This document shows positions 15,804 to 25,067 of a stretch of 64,000 nucleotides of DNA, piece after piece. Under the pieces are notes generated by a model that was given only the letters and a program-made list of their open reading frames with translations, did no database searches and was not told the origin of the DNA. This stretch comes from Alsobacter sp045348435 (GTDB lineage: Bacteria; Pseudomonadota; Alphaproteobacteria; Rhizobiales; Beijerinckiaceae), in the NCBI RefSeq assembly GCF_045348435.1, contig NZ_CP157484.1, positions 5,270,001-5,334,000 of the forward strand. The letters run 5' to 3'. Both the position numbers and the translations under genes were made by a program. Position 1 is the first letter of the stretch; each line of letters starts with the position of its first letter.

Positions 15804-17165
15804 TCATGCGCCGATCCGCCTGAGGACGTCGACATAGCGGGCCGCGATCGCCTCGCGGGCGCGATGCCGGCCGGCTTCGACCACGAGCGCGCCCGAGACA
15901 TAGACGCGGTCCACGGCGCCGCGGCCGGCCGTGAACACATAGGCGTCGAGCCAGCGGTCGCCCGAGACGGCCGCGAGGTCGGGATGGGCGGCGTCCAGCA
16001 CGACGAGGTCGGCGCGGCGGCCGGGCTCCAGCGCGCCGATCGGCCGCCCCAGCGCCCGCGCGCCGCCGGCGAGCGCGGCGTCGTAGAGGCGACGGCCGGT
16101 GTGCTCGCCCTGGCGCAGCGTCATGACGTTGCGCCCGAGGCTGGCGAGGCGCTGCGTGTATTCGAGCTGCTTCAGCTCGCCGGGCGCGGTGATCTCGATG
16201 TTGCTGTCCGTGCCGATCCCGAACGCGCCGCCCGCGCCGAGGAAGCGCGCCCCGTCGAAGACGCCGTCGCCCAGGCTGCCCTCGGTGAGCGGGCAGAGGC
16301 CGGAGACGGCCCCCGAGCGCGCCAGGGCGAGCGTCTCCTGCGGCGTCATGTGGGTCGTGTGGATGAGGCACCAGCGCGGGCCGAGGCCGGCGTTCTCCAG
16401 CAGCCACTCGACGGGGCGGCGGCCGGACCAGGCGACGCAATCCTCCACCTCCTTCACCTGCTCGGCCGCGTGCATGTGCACCGGGCCGTCCGGGCAGGCC
16501 TGGAGCGCGGCACGCAGCTGGTCGGGCGTGACGGCCCGCAGCGAATGGGGCGCGATCCCGACCGCGGCGGCGGGCAGGCCGGCGACGGCCCGGCGGGCCC
16601 CCTCCAGCAGCCGCAGGAAGCGCTCCGGATCGTTCAGGAACCGGCGCTGCCCATCGACAGGCGGCTGTCCGCCGAGACCGCCCTGGGCGTACAGGCTGGG
16701 CAGCAGCGTCAGGCCGACGCCGGTCCGCTCCGCGGCGGCGGCGATCCGCCCGCACATCTCGGCCAGGTCCGCATAGGGCCGGCCCTCCGGATCGTGGTGA
16801 AGGTAGTGGAACTCGCCCACGGTCGTGAAGCCGCCTTCCAGCATCTCCATATAGGCGAAGGACGCGATGGCCTCGACATCGTCGGGCGTGAGCGCGCCGA
16901 GGAAGCGGTACATCACCTGGCGCCAGGTCCAGAAGCTGTCGCCCGCCGGGCCGCGCGTCTCCGCCAGCCCCGCCATGGCGCGCTGGAAGGCGTGGCTGTG
17001 CAGGTTCGGCATGCCGGGGAGCGCGACGCCGCGGACGCGCTCGTCCCCGGCCTCGGCCGCCGCGCCGGGCGCCAGGTCGACGATGACGCCGTCCCGCACC
17101 GTCACGGCGACGTCGCGGGCCCAGCCGGCGGGCAGGAGCGCGTGGTCGAAAATGAGCCTTCCCAT
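15804..17165 (-). CDS. hutF: Formimidoylglutamate deiminase
   Basis: A 453-residue amidohydrolase-superfamily enzyme with the metal-binding HSHAFQRAM motif (about residue 67), a second histidine in MHAAEQ, HTTHMT, and the catalytic aspartate in GTDSNIEI. HutF hydrolyses N-formimino-L-glutamate to N-formyl-L-glutamate and ammonia, the step that requires HutG afterwards. ATG 17165 (MGRLIFDHALLPAGW) is preferred; an ATG 30 bases upstream would reach into the operator region. It is divergent from hutI across a short control region. Confidence 0.95.
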   Translation of the reverse strand: MGRLIFDHALLPAGWARDVAVTVRDGVIVDLAPGAAAEAGDERVRGVALPGMPNLHSHAFQRAMAGLAETRGPAGDSFWTWRQVMYRFLGALTPDDVEAIASFAYMEMLEGGFTTVGEFHYLHHDPEGRPYADLAEMCGRIAAAAERTGVGLTLLPSLYAQGGLGGQPPVDGQRRFLNDPERFLRLLEGARRAVAGLPAAAVGIAPHSLRAVTPDQLRAALQACPDGPVHMHAAEQVKEVEDCVAWSGRRPVEWLLENAGLGPRWCLIHTTHMTPQETLALARSGAVSGLCPLTEGSLGDGVFDGARFLGAGGAFGIGTDSNIEITAPGELKQLEYTQRLASLGRNVMTLRQGEHTGRRLYDAALAGGARALGRPIGALEPGRRADLVVLDAAHPDLAAVSGDRWLDAYVFTAGRGAVDRVYVSGALVVEAGRHRAREAIAARYVDVLRRIGA

Positions 17166-17182
17166 GCGCGATCCGTTCTGTT

Positions 17183-17196
17183 TATGTATAGACAAT
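17183..17196. promoter_or_regulatory. HutC operator candidate between hutF and hutI
   Basis: The sequence TATGTATAGACAAT contains the dyad-like core TGTATAGACA (17185-17194), close to the TGTATATACA core known for HutC. It sits between the divergent hutF and hutI starts, so one repressor site could control both. The identical ten-base core recurs once more, at the transporter promoter near 23152. Confidence 0.75.
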
Positions 17197-17228
17197 TAAA
17201 TCGCCAAACCCGGACGGGCGCAACCCCC

Positions 17229-18482
17229 ATGGCGCATCCTGACACGCATTTCGACACGGTGTGGACCGACGCGAGATTGGCCACGATGGCGCCCGGCGCG
17301 CCGGGCCTGGGCGCCGTCGACCGCGGGGCCGTCGCGGCCCGGGACGGGCGGATCGCCTATGCGGGCCCCGAGGACGGGCTGCCGGCCGGGTGGAGCGCGG
17401 CCGAGCGGGTGGCCTGCGCGGGCCGCTGGATCACGCCCGGCCTCATCGACGCCCACACGCATCTGGTCTATGGCGGCGACCGCGCCCACGAATTCGAGCT
17501 GCGCCTCGCCGGGGCGACCTACGAGGAGGTCGCCCGCGCCGGCGGCGGCATCGTCTCGACCGTGAAGGCGACCCGGGCCGCCACCGAGGACGCCCTGGTG
17601 GAGGCGGCCCTGCCGCGGCTCGACGCGCTGTTGGCCGAGGGCGTCACCACCGTGGAGGTCAAGTCCGGCTACGGCCTCGACCTCGCGACGGAGCTGAAGC
17701 AGCTGCGCGCCGCGCGCCGCCTGGGCTCCGAGCGGCCCGTCTCGGTGACGACCACCTTCCTGGGCGCGCACGCCTTGCCGCCCGAGGCGCAGGGCGACAA
17801 GGACGCCTTCATCGCCCTCGTCGCGCGCGACATGATCCCGGCGGTGGCCCGATTGGGCCTCGCCGACGCGGTGGACGCCTTCTGCGAGGGCATCGCGTTC
17901 TCGACCGCGCAGACCGCGCGCGTCTTCGAGGCGGCGCGCGCCGCCGGCCTGCCGGTGAAGCTGCACGCCGACCAGCTCTCCAACCTGCACGGCGCCCGGC
18001 TGGCGGCCGAGCATGGCGCGCTCTCGGCCGACCACCTGGAGCACACGGACGAGGACGCCGCCGCCGCGATGGCGCGCGCCGGGACCGTGGCGATGCTGCT
18101 GCCCGGCGCCTTCTACTTCATTCGCGAGACCAAGCTTCCGCCGGTCGAGCTCTTCCGCCGCCACGGCGTCGCGATGGCGCTGGCCACCGACTGCAATCCC
18201 GGCACGTCGCCGCTCACCTCCCTGCTGCTGACGATGAACATGGCGGCCACGTTGTTCCGGATGACCGTCGAGGAGTGCCTGGCGGGGGTGACCCGCGAGG
18301 CCGCGCGGGCGCTGGGCCGGCTCGACGATGTCGGATCGCTGGAGGCCGGCAAGTCCTGCGACCTCGCGATCTGGGACGTCGAGCGCCCGGCCGAACTCGT
18401 CTACCGCATGGGCTTCAACCCGCTGCACGGCAGGGTCTGGCGAGGCCGCATGGACCGCGCCCAGGACGGGAGGACCGCATGA
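17229..18482 (+). CDS. hutI: Imidazolonepropionase
   Basis: A 417-residue amidohydrolase with the metal-binding GLIDAHTHLVYGGDRAHEFE motif, KVKSGYGLD-like segment (VEVKSGYGLDLATE), LHADQLSN and the catalytic ATDCNPGTSP. It hydrolyses 4-imidazolone-5-propanoate to N-formimino-L-glutamate, the third step of histidine breakdown. It is the first gene of the rightward hut operon; ATG 17229 follows the HutC-like operator by about 30 bases. Its TGA overlaps the hutH start (ATGA). Confidence 0.96.
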   Translation: MAHPDTHFDTVWTDARLATMAPGAPGLGAVDRGAVAARDGRIAYAGPEDGLPAGWSAAERVACAGRWITPGLIDAHTHLVYGGDRAHEFELRLAGATYEEVARAGGGIVSTVKATRAATEDALVEAALPRLDALLAEGVTTVEVKSGYGLDLATELKQLRAARRLGSERPVSVTTTFLGAHALPPEAQGDKDAFIALVARDMIPAVARLGLADAVDAFCEGIAFSTAQTARVFEAARAAGLPVKLHADQLSNLHGARLAAEHGALSADHLEHTDEDAAAAMARAGTVAMLLPGAFYFIRETKLPPVELFRRHGVAMALATDCNPGTSPLTSLLLTMNMAATLFRMTVEECLAGVTREAARALGRLDDVGSLEAGKSCDLAIWDVERPAELVYRMGFNPLHGRVWRGRMDRAQDGRTA

Positions 18483-20026
18483 GCGAACCTGTCAGGCTCC
18501 GCCCCGGCGATGTCCCGCTCGCCGCCTGGCGGCTCGTCTATACGGGATCGAGGATCGCGCTCGCCGACGGCTCGCGCCTCCAGGTCGAGGCCGGCGCGGC
18601 CGTGGTGGCCGCCGTCGTCGCCAAGGGCGAGCCCGTCTACGGCGTCAACACCGGCTTCGGCAAACTGGCCTCCGTGCGTATCGCCGATGCGGATCTGGCG
18701 CAGCTCCAGCGCAACATCGTCCTGTCGCATGCGGCGGGCGTCGGCGAGCCGCTGGCGCGCCCCGTCGTGCGCCTCGTGATCGCCCTGAAGGCGGCGAGCC
18801 TCGCGCAAGGCGCGTCCGGCGTCAGGCCCGCCACGCTGGACGCCCTGCTGGCGCTGCTCGACGCCGACATCCTGCCGGTGATCCCGGCGCAGGGCTCCGT
18901 CGGGGCCTCGGGCGACCTCGCTCCCCTGGCCCACATGACGCTGGGCCTGATCGGCGAGGGCGAGGTGGTCGCCAAGGGCGAGCGCATGCCGGCCGCCCGG
19001 GCGCTGGCCGCCGCCGGCCTGCGGCCGGTGGAGCTGGGCCCCAAGGAAGGGCTGGCGTTGCTCAACGGCACCCAGGTCTCGACCGCGCTGGCGCTCGCCG
19101 GGCTGTTCGAGGCGGAGACCGCCTTCCGGGCGGCGCTCGTCGCCGGCGCCCTGTCGACGGACGCCGCCAAGGGGTCCGACGGCCCTTTCGACCCGCGGAT
19201 CCACGCGCTGCGGCGCCATCGCGGGCAGATCGAGGCCGCCGCCGCGCTGCGCGCCCTGATGTCCGGTTCGCAGATCCGGGCGTCGCATCTCGTCGGCGAC
19301 GACCGCGTGCAGGATCCCTATTGCCTGCGCTGCCAGCCGCAGGTGATGGGCGCCTGCCTCGACCTGCTGCGCCAGGCCGCCGCGACGCTCGAGATCGAGG
19401 CGAACGGGGTCTCCGACAACCCGCTCGTCTTCGCCGACACCGGCGAGATCGTCTCGGGCGGCAATTTCCACGCCGAGCCGGTGGCCTTCGCGGCGGACCA
19501 GATCGCGCTGGCGATCTGCGAGATCGGCTCGCTGGCGGAGCGCCGGGTCGCCATGCTGGTCGACCCCGGCCTGTCGCGCCTGCCCGCCTTCCTCACCGCC
19601 CATCCGGGGCTGAATTCGGGCTTCATGATCCCGCAGGTCACGGCCGCCGCGCTGGTGTCGGAGAACAAGCAGCGGGCCTATCCGGCCAGCGTCGACTCCA
19701 TCCCCACCTCGGCCAACCAGGAGGACCACGTCTCCATGGCGGCGCATGGCGCGCGGCGGCTGGGGCCGATGGCCGAGAACGCCGTCCAGGTGGTGGCGAT
19801 CGAGCTTCTGGCGGCCGCGCAGGGCTGCGGCTTCCACGCGCCGCTCCGGACCAGTCCCGCGCTGGAGCGGGCGATCGCGGCGCTGCGGGCCCGGGTTCCG
19901 GCGCTGGGCGAGGATCGCTATTTCGCCCCCGACATCGCCGCCGCCGCCGATCTCGTGCGCGCCGGCGCGCTGGCCGAGGCGGTCGGGCCCGCTTTACTGC
20001 CCAGCCTGGAAGGAGACGCCGCGTGA
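18479..20026 (+). CDS. hutH: Histidine ammonia-lyase
   Basis: A 515-residue lyase with the self-forming MIO prosthetic triad A143-S144-G145 inside GSVGASGDLAPLAH, and other family markers: VYGVNTGFGKLA, NGTQVS and the QEDHVSM region. It removes ammonia from L-histidine to give urocanate, the first pathway step. Start and stop overlap its neighbours by four bases on each side (hutI upstream, hutG downstream), showing tight translational coupling. Confidence 0.97.
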   Translation: MSEPVRLRPGDVPLAAWRLVYTGSRIALADGSRLQVEAGAAVVAAVVAKGEPVYGVNTGFGKLASVRIADADLAQLQRNIVLSHAAGVGEPLARPVVRLVIALKAASLAQGASGVRPATLDALLALLDADILPVIPAQGSVGASGDLAPLAHMTLGLIGEGEVVAKGERMPAARALAAAGLRPVELGPKEGLALLNGTQVSTALALAGLFEAETAFRAALVAGALSTDAAKGSDGPFDPRIHALRRHRGQIEAAAALRALMSGSQIRASHLVGDDRVQDPYCLRCQPQVMGACLDLLRQAAATLEIEANGVSDNPLVFADTGEIVSGGNFHAEPVAFAADQIALAICEIGSLAERRVAMLVDPGLSRLPAFLTAHPGLNSGFMIPQVTAAALVSENKQRAYPASVDSIPTSANQEDHVSMAAHGARRLGPMAENAVQVVAIELLAAAQGCGFHAPLRTSPALERAIAALRARVPALGEDRYFAPDIAAAADLVRAGALAEAVGPALLPSLEGDAA

Positions 20027-20841
20027 ACGACTGGCTGACCGTCGAGCGGGGCGACGCTCCGCTGGTCCTGAGCTTTCCGCACACCGGCGTGGAGATCCCG
20101 GCGCCGTTCGACCGGGCGCTCGTCTCTCCATGGCTCGCCCGCAAGGACGCGGACTGGCATATCGACCGGCTCTACGGCTTCGCGCGCGAGCTTGGGGCGA
20201 CGCTGGTGCGCACCGCGATCTCCCGCACGGTGATCGACGTCAACCGCGACCCCTCGGGCGCGTCGCTCTATCCCGGGCAGGCCACCACGGACCTGTGCCC
20301 GGCCACGAGCTTCGACGGCGAGCCGCTGTACGATCCCGGCGCGGAGCCGGACGCCGCCTCCGTGGCGCAGCGCAGGACGCTCTATTTCGAGCCCTACCAC
20401 GCCGCCCTCGGGGCGGAGCTGAAGCGGCTGCGGGAGCGCCATCCCAAGGTCGTGCTCTACGACTGCCACTCGATCCGCTCGGTCATCCCGCGCCTGTTCG
20501 ACGGCGAGCTGCCGAATTTCAACATCGGCACGAATGCGGGCGCGAGCTGCGACCCGGCGCTGACCGCGGCCGTCGAGGCCGCCTGCGACGGGCCGGGTTT
20601 CACGCGGGTCACGAACGGGCGGTTCAAGGGCGGCTGGATCACGCGCTTCTTCGGCGCGCCCGAGGCGGGCGTCCACGCGATCCAGATGGAGCTCGCCTGC
20701 CGGGGCTACATGCGCGAGACGCCGGGCCCCGTGCGCGAGGGCGAGTGGCCGACCGCGTTCGACCCCGTCCATGCGGCGCCGATCACGGCCCGGCTGCGCG
20801 CCGCCCTTCAGGCCTGCCTGGCCTTCGCGCGCTCGCCCTAG
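20023..20841 (+). CDS. hutG: N-formylglutamate deformylase
   Basis: A 272-residue N-formylglutamate amidohydrolase family protein with LSFPHTGVEIP, TVIDVNRDPSG, the metal-ligand DCHSIRSVIPRLFDGELP segment and FNIGTN. It converts N-formyl-L-glutamate to glutamate and formate, completing the five-step route begun with HutF's deimination. GTG 20023 overlaps the hutH stop and is the start that gives the conserved N-terminus. Confidence 0.95.
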   Translation: MNDWLTVERGDAPLVLSFPHTGVEIPAPFDRALVSPWLARKDADWHIDRLYGFARELGATLVRTAISRTVIDVNRDPSGASLYPGQATTDLCPATSFDGEPLYDPGAEPDAASVAQRRTLYFEPYHAALGAELKRLRERHPKVVLYDCHSIRSVIPRLFDGELPNFNIGTNAGASCDPALTAAVEAACDGPGFTRVTNGRFKGGWITRFFGAPEAGVHAIQMELACRGYMRETPGPVREGEWPTAFDPVHAAPITARLRAALQACLAFARSP

Positions 20842-20905
20842 CCGTTTCCCGTCCCCGCCGCCCGTCCATGCGGACCCCAGGTCCGCGGTCCACGAGGAGC
20901 CGCCC

Positions 20906-22573
20906 ATGACCCGCCTCGATAACGCCCGCCGAATCCGCGCCCCCCGGGGCTCCGAGATCTCCGCCAAGAGCTGGCTCACGGAAGCGCCGCTGCGCATGCT
21001 GATGAACAATCTCGACGCGGACGTCGCCGAGCGCCCCGGCGAACTCGTCGTCTATGGCGGCATCGGCCGGGCGGCGCGCGACTGGGAGAGCTTCGACCGC
21101 ATCGCGGCGGCGCTGCGCGACCTGGAGGCGGACCAGACGCTGCTGGTGCAGTCGGGCAAGCCCGTAGGCGTGTTCAGGACGCATCCGGACGCGCCGCGGG
21201 TCCTGATCGCCAACTCCAACCTCGTGCCGCACTGGGCCACCTGGGACCACTTCAACGAGCTCGATCGCAAGGGGCTCATGATGTACGGCCAGATGACGGC
21301 CGGCTCCTGGATCTATATCGGCACGCAGGGGATCGTGCAGGGCACCTACGAGACCTTCGTGGAGGTGGGCCGCCGCCATTATGGCGGCTCGCTGGCCGGC
21401 AAGTGGATCCTCACCGCTGGGCTCGGCGGCATGGGCGGCGCGCAGCCTCTGGCCGCCACGATGGCGGGGGCGTCCTGCCTGGCGGTCGAATGCCAGGCGT
21501 CGCGCATCGAGATGCGGCTGAAGACCCGCTATCTCGACCGCCAGGCCAAGGATCTCGACGAGGCGCTCGCCATCATCGAGCAGGCGGGCCGGGACCGTAA
21601 GCCCGTCTCAGTCGGCGTGCTCGGCAACGCGGCCGACGTCTTCCCCGAGCTGGTGCGGCGCGGGGTGCGGCCGGACGTCGTCACCGACCAGACCTCCGCG
21701 CACGACCCGGTGAACGGCTATCTGCCGAAGGGCTGGAGCGTCTCCGAATGGGAGAGCCGCCGCGAGACGGACCCGAAGGGCGTCGCCGGCGCGGCCCGGC
21801 GCTCCATGGCCGAGCATGTCCGGGCCATGCTGGAGTTTCACCGCCGGGGCGTTCCGACGCTCGACTATGGCAACAACATCCGCCAGATGGCGCGCGAGGA
21901 GGGCGTTGAGAACGCCTTCGACTTCCCCGGCTTCGTGCCGGCCTATATCCGGCCGCTGTTCTGCCGGGGGGTGGGGCCCTTCCGCTGGGCGGCGCTGTCG
22001 GGCGACCCCGAGGACATCTACCGCACCGACGCCAAGGTGAAGGAGCTGCTGCCCGACAACGCCCACCTGCATCACTGGCTCGACATGGCCCGCGAGCGCA
22101 TCAGCTTCCAGGGTCTGCCGGCGCGCATCTGCTGGGTCGGACTGGGCGACCGCCATCGCCTCGGGCTGGCCTTCAACCAGATGGTCGCCTCGGGCGAGCT
22201 GAAGGCGCCCGTCGTGATCGGCCGCGACCACCTGGATTCGGGCTCCGTGGCGTCCCCGAACCGGGAGACCGAGGCCATGAGGGACGGCTCGGACGCGGTG
22301 TCCGACTGGCCGCTGCTGAACGCGCTGCTGAACTGCGCCTCCGGGGCGACCTGGGTGTCGCTGCATCACGGCGGCGGCGTCGGCATGGGCTTCTCGCAGC
22401 ATTCCGGCATGGTGATCGTGGCCGACGGAACGCCGGAGGCCGCCCGGAGGCTGGAGCGCGTGCTGTGGAACGACCCCGCCACGGGCGTCATGCGCCACGC
22501 CGACGCCGGCTACGAGGACGCGCTCGCCTGCGCGCGGGAGCACCAGCTGAACCTGCCCGGAATTCTCGGCTGA
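20906..22573 (+). CDS. hutU: Urocanate hydratase
   Basis: A 555-residue urocanase of full family length. The Rossmann-like NAD site reads GLGGMGGAQPLAATMAGA, preceded by MMYGQMTAGSWIYIGTQGI. The C-terminal third carries DHLDSGSVASPNRET and HHGGGVGMGFSQHSGMV. It uses tightly bound NAD+ as an electrophile to turn urocanate into imidazolonepropionate, step two. It is the last gene of hutI-hutH-hutG-hutU, with a 64-base gap after hutG and GAGGAG-like ribosome site before ATG 20906. Confidence 0.97.
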   Translation: MTRLDNARRIRAPRGSEISAKSWLTEAPLRMLMNNLDADVAERPGELVVYGGIGRAARDWESFDRIAAALRDLEADQTLLVQSGKPVGVFRTHPDAPRVLIANSNLVPHWATWDHFNELDRKGLMMYGQMTAGSWIYIGTQGIVQGTYETFVEVGRRHYGGSLAGKWILTAGLGGMGGAQPLAATMAGASCLAVECQASRIEMRLKTRYLDRQAKDLDEALAIIEQAGRDRKPVSVGVLGNAADVFPELVRRGVRPDVVTDQTSAHDPVNGYLPKGWSVSEWESRRETDPKGVAGAARRSMAEHVRAMLEFHRRGVPTLDYGNNIRQMAREEGVENAFDFPGFVPAYIRPLFCRGVGPFRWAALSGDPEDIYRTDAKVKELLPDNAHLHHWLDMARERISFQGLPARICWVGLGDRHRLGLAFNQMVASGELKAPVVIGRDHLDSGSVASPNRETEAMRDGSDAVSDWPLLNALLNCASGATWVSLHHGGGVGMGFSQHSGMVIVADGTPEAARRLERVLWNDPATGVMRHADAGYEDALACAREHQLNLPGILG

Positions 22574-22709
22574 TCGGCCCGCCGGCGGGAAGATTACATT
22601 TTCGGCGAAGTGGAGGAATCCAGCGCAAGCGGTAAGAACTCGGCTACACAACCTCCGGTAGAACATTGCGGAGAAACGCCCAGCCCGCTGGCGCCCCGCA
22701 GAGGTTTCG

Positions 22710-23102
22710 ATGCCGTTCGACCGCACCCAGCCCGTCCTCGTGATTGACGACAGCCCCGTGATGACCCGGATCGTCAAGGAGCTGCTGCACCAGATCGGCA
22801 TCTTGGACGTCGACGTGGCGCTGTCGCCCCAGCTGGGCCTGGATCGCCTCGCGCAGCGCCGCTACGGCCTGGTGATCTGCGACTGGTTCATGCCGCCCTA
22901 CACCGGCGGCGACCTGCAGCGCGCGATGCAGACCCGCGCCGACCTGGCCACTATCCCGGTGCTGCTGATCACCACCCAGGCGGACCGGCCGGAGCGCGGG
23001 CCCCGCAACGGTCCCGCCCTCGAGGACATGGCCGTCAAGCCCTTCAACGCCGCCACGCTGGCGGCGAAGATCGACGCCCTGGTGAGCCGTCGGGCCGCCT
23101 GA
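22710..23102 (+). CDS. Single-domain response regulator (CheY-like receiver)
   Basis: A 130-residue stand-alone receiver. The acidic pair is VLVIDDSP, the phospho-acceptor aspartate lies in LVICDWFMPP, the switch threonine in LLITTQA and the lysine in MAVKPFN. There is no output domain, so it works by protein contact, as CheY or a stress-relay component does. It lies between hutU and the hut-linked transporter, 137 bases after hutU, but nothing in its sequence ties it to histidine metabolism. No kinase is next to it. Confidence 0.87.
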   Translation: MPFDRTQPVLVIDDSPVMTRIVKELLHQIGILDVDVALSPQLGLDRLAQRRYGLVICDWFMPPYTGGDLQRAMQTRADLATIPVLLITTQADRPERGPRNGPALEDMAVKPFNAATLAAKIDALVSRRAA

Positions 23103-23150
23103 CCGCGAGGCCGCGCCGGCCCTGCTGCGGCGCAGCATCGGCGGGCATCA

Positions 23151-23162
23151 TTGTATAGACAA
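23151..23162. promoter_or_regulatory. HutC operator candidate before the NitT/TauT-like transporter
   Basis: TTGTATAGACAA is a TTGT...ACAA dyad around the ten-base core TGTATAGACA that is also found between hutF and hutI. It lies 74 bases before the binding-protein start. This is the main evidence that the transporter belongs to the histidine regulon. Confidence 0.72.
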
Positions 23163-23236
23163 ATACGCGGCGTCGCGCTTGAATGCCCTCGGATCCCCGA
23201 CGCCGCAAAGGCGCTGGGACGCGGAGGGAGACAGGC

Positions 23237-24217
23237 ATGGACGCAAGCTTCATCGAAGGGCGCCGCATCAAGGCGGGCTGGCTGGCGGGCGCGGCGCTGG
23301 CCGCGGCGATCGGGGCGGCCGCTCCGGCGAGCGCGCAGGAGACCAAGGTCGCCATCGGCATTTCGGGCTGGACCGGGTTCGCGCCGCTGACCCTCGCCAA
23401 GGAGGCCGGCATCTTCAAGAAGAACGGCCTCGACGTCACCATCAAGAAGATCCCGCAGGCGAGCCGCCACCTCGCCGTGGCCTCGGGCGACATCCAGTGC
23501 GCCGCCACCACGGTCGAGACCTATGTGGTGTGGAACGCGGCCGGCGTGCCGATCAAGCAGATCTTCCAGCTCGACAAGTCCTACGGGGCGGACGGCATGG
23601 TGGTGCGCGCCGGAACGGCGTCGATCAAGGATCTCAAGGGCAAGTCCATCGCGTCCTCGGGCCCGGGCACCTCGCCCTATTTCGTCATGGCCTGGATGCT
23701 GAAGAAGAACGGCCTCAGCCCGAAGGACGTCACCGTCGTCAACATGGAGCCCGGCCCCGCCGCGCAGGCCTTCATCGCCGGCCAGAACGACGCCGCCATG
23801 ACGTACGAGCCCTATCTGTCGAGCGTCCGGGCCAAGCCGGAGGCCGGCAAGATCATCGCGACGACGCTGGACTATCCGGTCGTGATGGACACCTTCGGCT
23901 GCTCGCCCAAGTTCATCGCCGAGAACGAGAAGGCCGTGAAGGCGCTGGCCGACAGCTACTTCGAGGCGCTCGACATGATCGCCAAGGACCCCAAGAAGTC
24001 CAACGAGATCATGGGCGCGGACGTCAAGCAGAGCGGGGACGACTTCGCCGCCTCGTCGAAATATCTCCGCTGGCAGGACAAGGCCGCCAACAAGGCGTTC
24101 TTCGAAGGCGACTACAAGACCTTCACCAAGGAGGCGGCCGACCTGCTCCTGGAAGCCGGCGTGATCAAGCAGATCCCGGACCTGAACGCGCTGGCGGAAA
24201 CGCGCTTCATCCAGTGA
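23237..24217 (+). CDS. ABC substrate-binding protein, NitT/TauT-like, hut-linked
   Basis: A 326-residue periplasmic binding protein with a Sec signal ending ...AAAPASAQE and a TauA/NMT1-like fold: GISGWTGFAPLTLAKEAGIFKKNGLDV, then LAVASGDIQCAATTVETYVVWNAAG and the second-lobe QAFIAGQNDAAMTYEPY. The family takes up nitrate, sulfonates or pyrimidines, but the HutC-like operator in front and the complete hut cluster beside it suggest histidine, urocanate or a related imidazole. ATG 23237 has GGAGGGAG upstream (from 23224). Confidence 0.88.
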   Translation: MDASFIEGRRIKAGWLAGAALAAAIGAAAPASAQETKVAIGISGWTGFAPLTLAKEAGIFKKNGLDVTIKKIPQASRHLAVASGDIQCAATTVETYVVWNAAGVPIKQIFQLDKSYGADGMVVRAGTASIKDLKGKSIASSGPGTSPYFVMAWMLKKNGLSPKDVTVVNMEPGPAAQAFIAGQNDAAMTYEPYLSSVRAKPEAGKIIATTLDYPVVMDTFGCSPKFIAENEKAVKALADSYFEALDMIAKDPKKSNEIMGADVKQSGDDFAASSKYLRWQDKAANKAFFEGDYKTFTKEAADLLLEAGVIKQIPDLNALAETRFIQ

Positions 24218-24290
24218 CGCCCGTTCGGGCCCGGGGAGCAGCCGACCCGGGCCCGACGGCCCCGACCGCCAGCCGACGGACCCGAGCCGC

Positions 24291-25067
24291 ATGCCGCGCC
24301 CCCTCACGCCCATCTCCAACCCGCTGAGGGTGACGCTGGGCGTCTCGTTCTTCGTGCTCTTCGTGGCCGCCTGGGCGTTCGCCACGCTGGGCGGCTACGT
24401 GTCGCGCATCTTCCTGGCCGACCCGCTGACCATGCTGCGCAACGGCTGGGAGCTCCTCACCCAGTTCGGCTTCCTGCGCGACATCGGCATGACGGTCTGG
24501 CGCGTGGTCGGCGGGTTCGTGCTCGCCGCGCTGGTGGCCGTGCCGCTCGGCGTGCTGATGGGCGCCTACAAGCCCGTCGAGGCCTTCTTCGAGCCCTTCG
24601 TGTCCTTCGCCCGCTATCTGCCGGCGTCCGCCTTCATTCCGCTGCTGATCCTGTGGGCCGGGCTGGGCGAGACCCAGAAGCTGCTCGTCATCTTTATCGG
24701 GGCGGTGTTCCAGATCGTCCTCATGGTGGCGGTGGCGGTCGGCGGCACCCGGCGCGACCTCGTCGAGGCCGCCTACACGCTGGGGGCGGGCGACCAGGGC
24801 GTGGTCCGGCGCGTGCTCATCCCGGCGAACGCGCCGGAGATCGCCGAGATCCTGCGCCTCGTGCTCGGCTGGGCCTGGACCTATGTGATCGTGGCCGAAC
24901 TCATCGGCTCGTCGGAGGGCATCGGCCACATGATCATCGAGAGCCAGTCGTTGATGGCCACCGGGCAGATCATCTTCGGCATCATCGTGATCGGGCTCAT
25001 CGGCCTCGTGTCGGATTTCCTGTTCAAGGCCGCGAACCGTTACCTGTTTCCGTGGCGGCTGGCGTGA
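24291..25067 (+). CDS. ABC transporter permease, NitT/TauT-like, hut-linked
   Basis: A 258-residue inner-membrane permease with six hydrophobic segments and the EAA loop EAAYTLGAGDQGVVRRVLIPANAPEI (written in part: AAYTLGAGDQGVVRRVLIP). It forms the channel for the binding protein encoded 73 bases upstream. The stop overlaps the GTG start of the ATPase gene by two bases. The order binding protein-permease-ATPase is a complete importer, unlike the riboswitch-controlled pair at 3.4-5.3 kb. Confidence 0.9.
   Translation: MPRPLTPISNPLRVTLGVSFFVLFVAAWAFATLGGYVSRIFLADPLTMLRNGWELLTQFGFLRDIGMTVWRVVGGFVLAALVAVPLGVLMGAYKPVEAFFEPFVSFARYLPASAFIPLLILWAGLGETQKLLVIFIGAVFQIVLMVAVAVGGTRRDLVEAAYTLGAGDQGVVRRVLIPANAPEIAEILRLVLGWAWTYVIVAELIGSSEGIGHMIIESQSLMATGQIIFGIIVIGLIGLVSDFLFKAANRYLFPWRLA

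Noticed and set aside
15072..17228. The long in-frame extension upstream of hutI (antisense to hutC and hutF)
   Set aside because: The known hutI length starts at 17229, and the extension is the reverse of two conserved genes.
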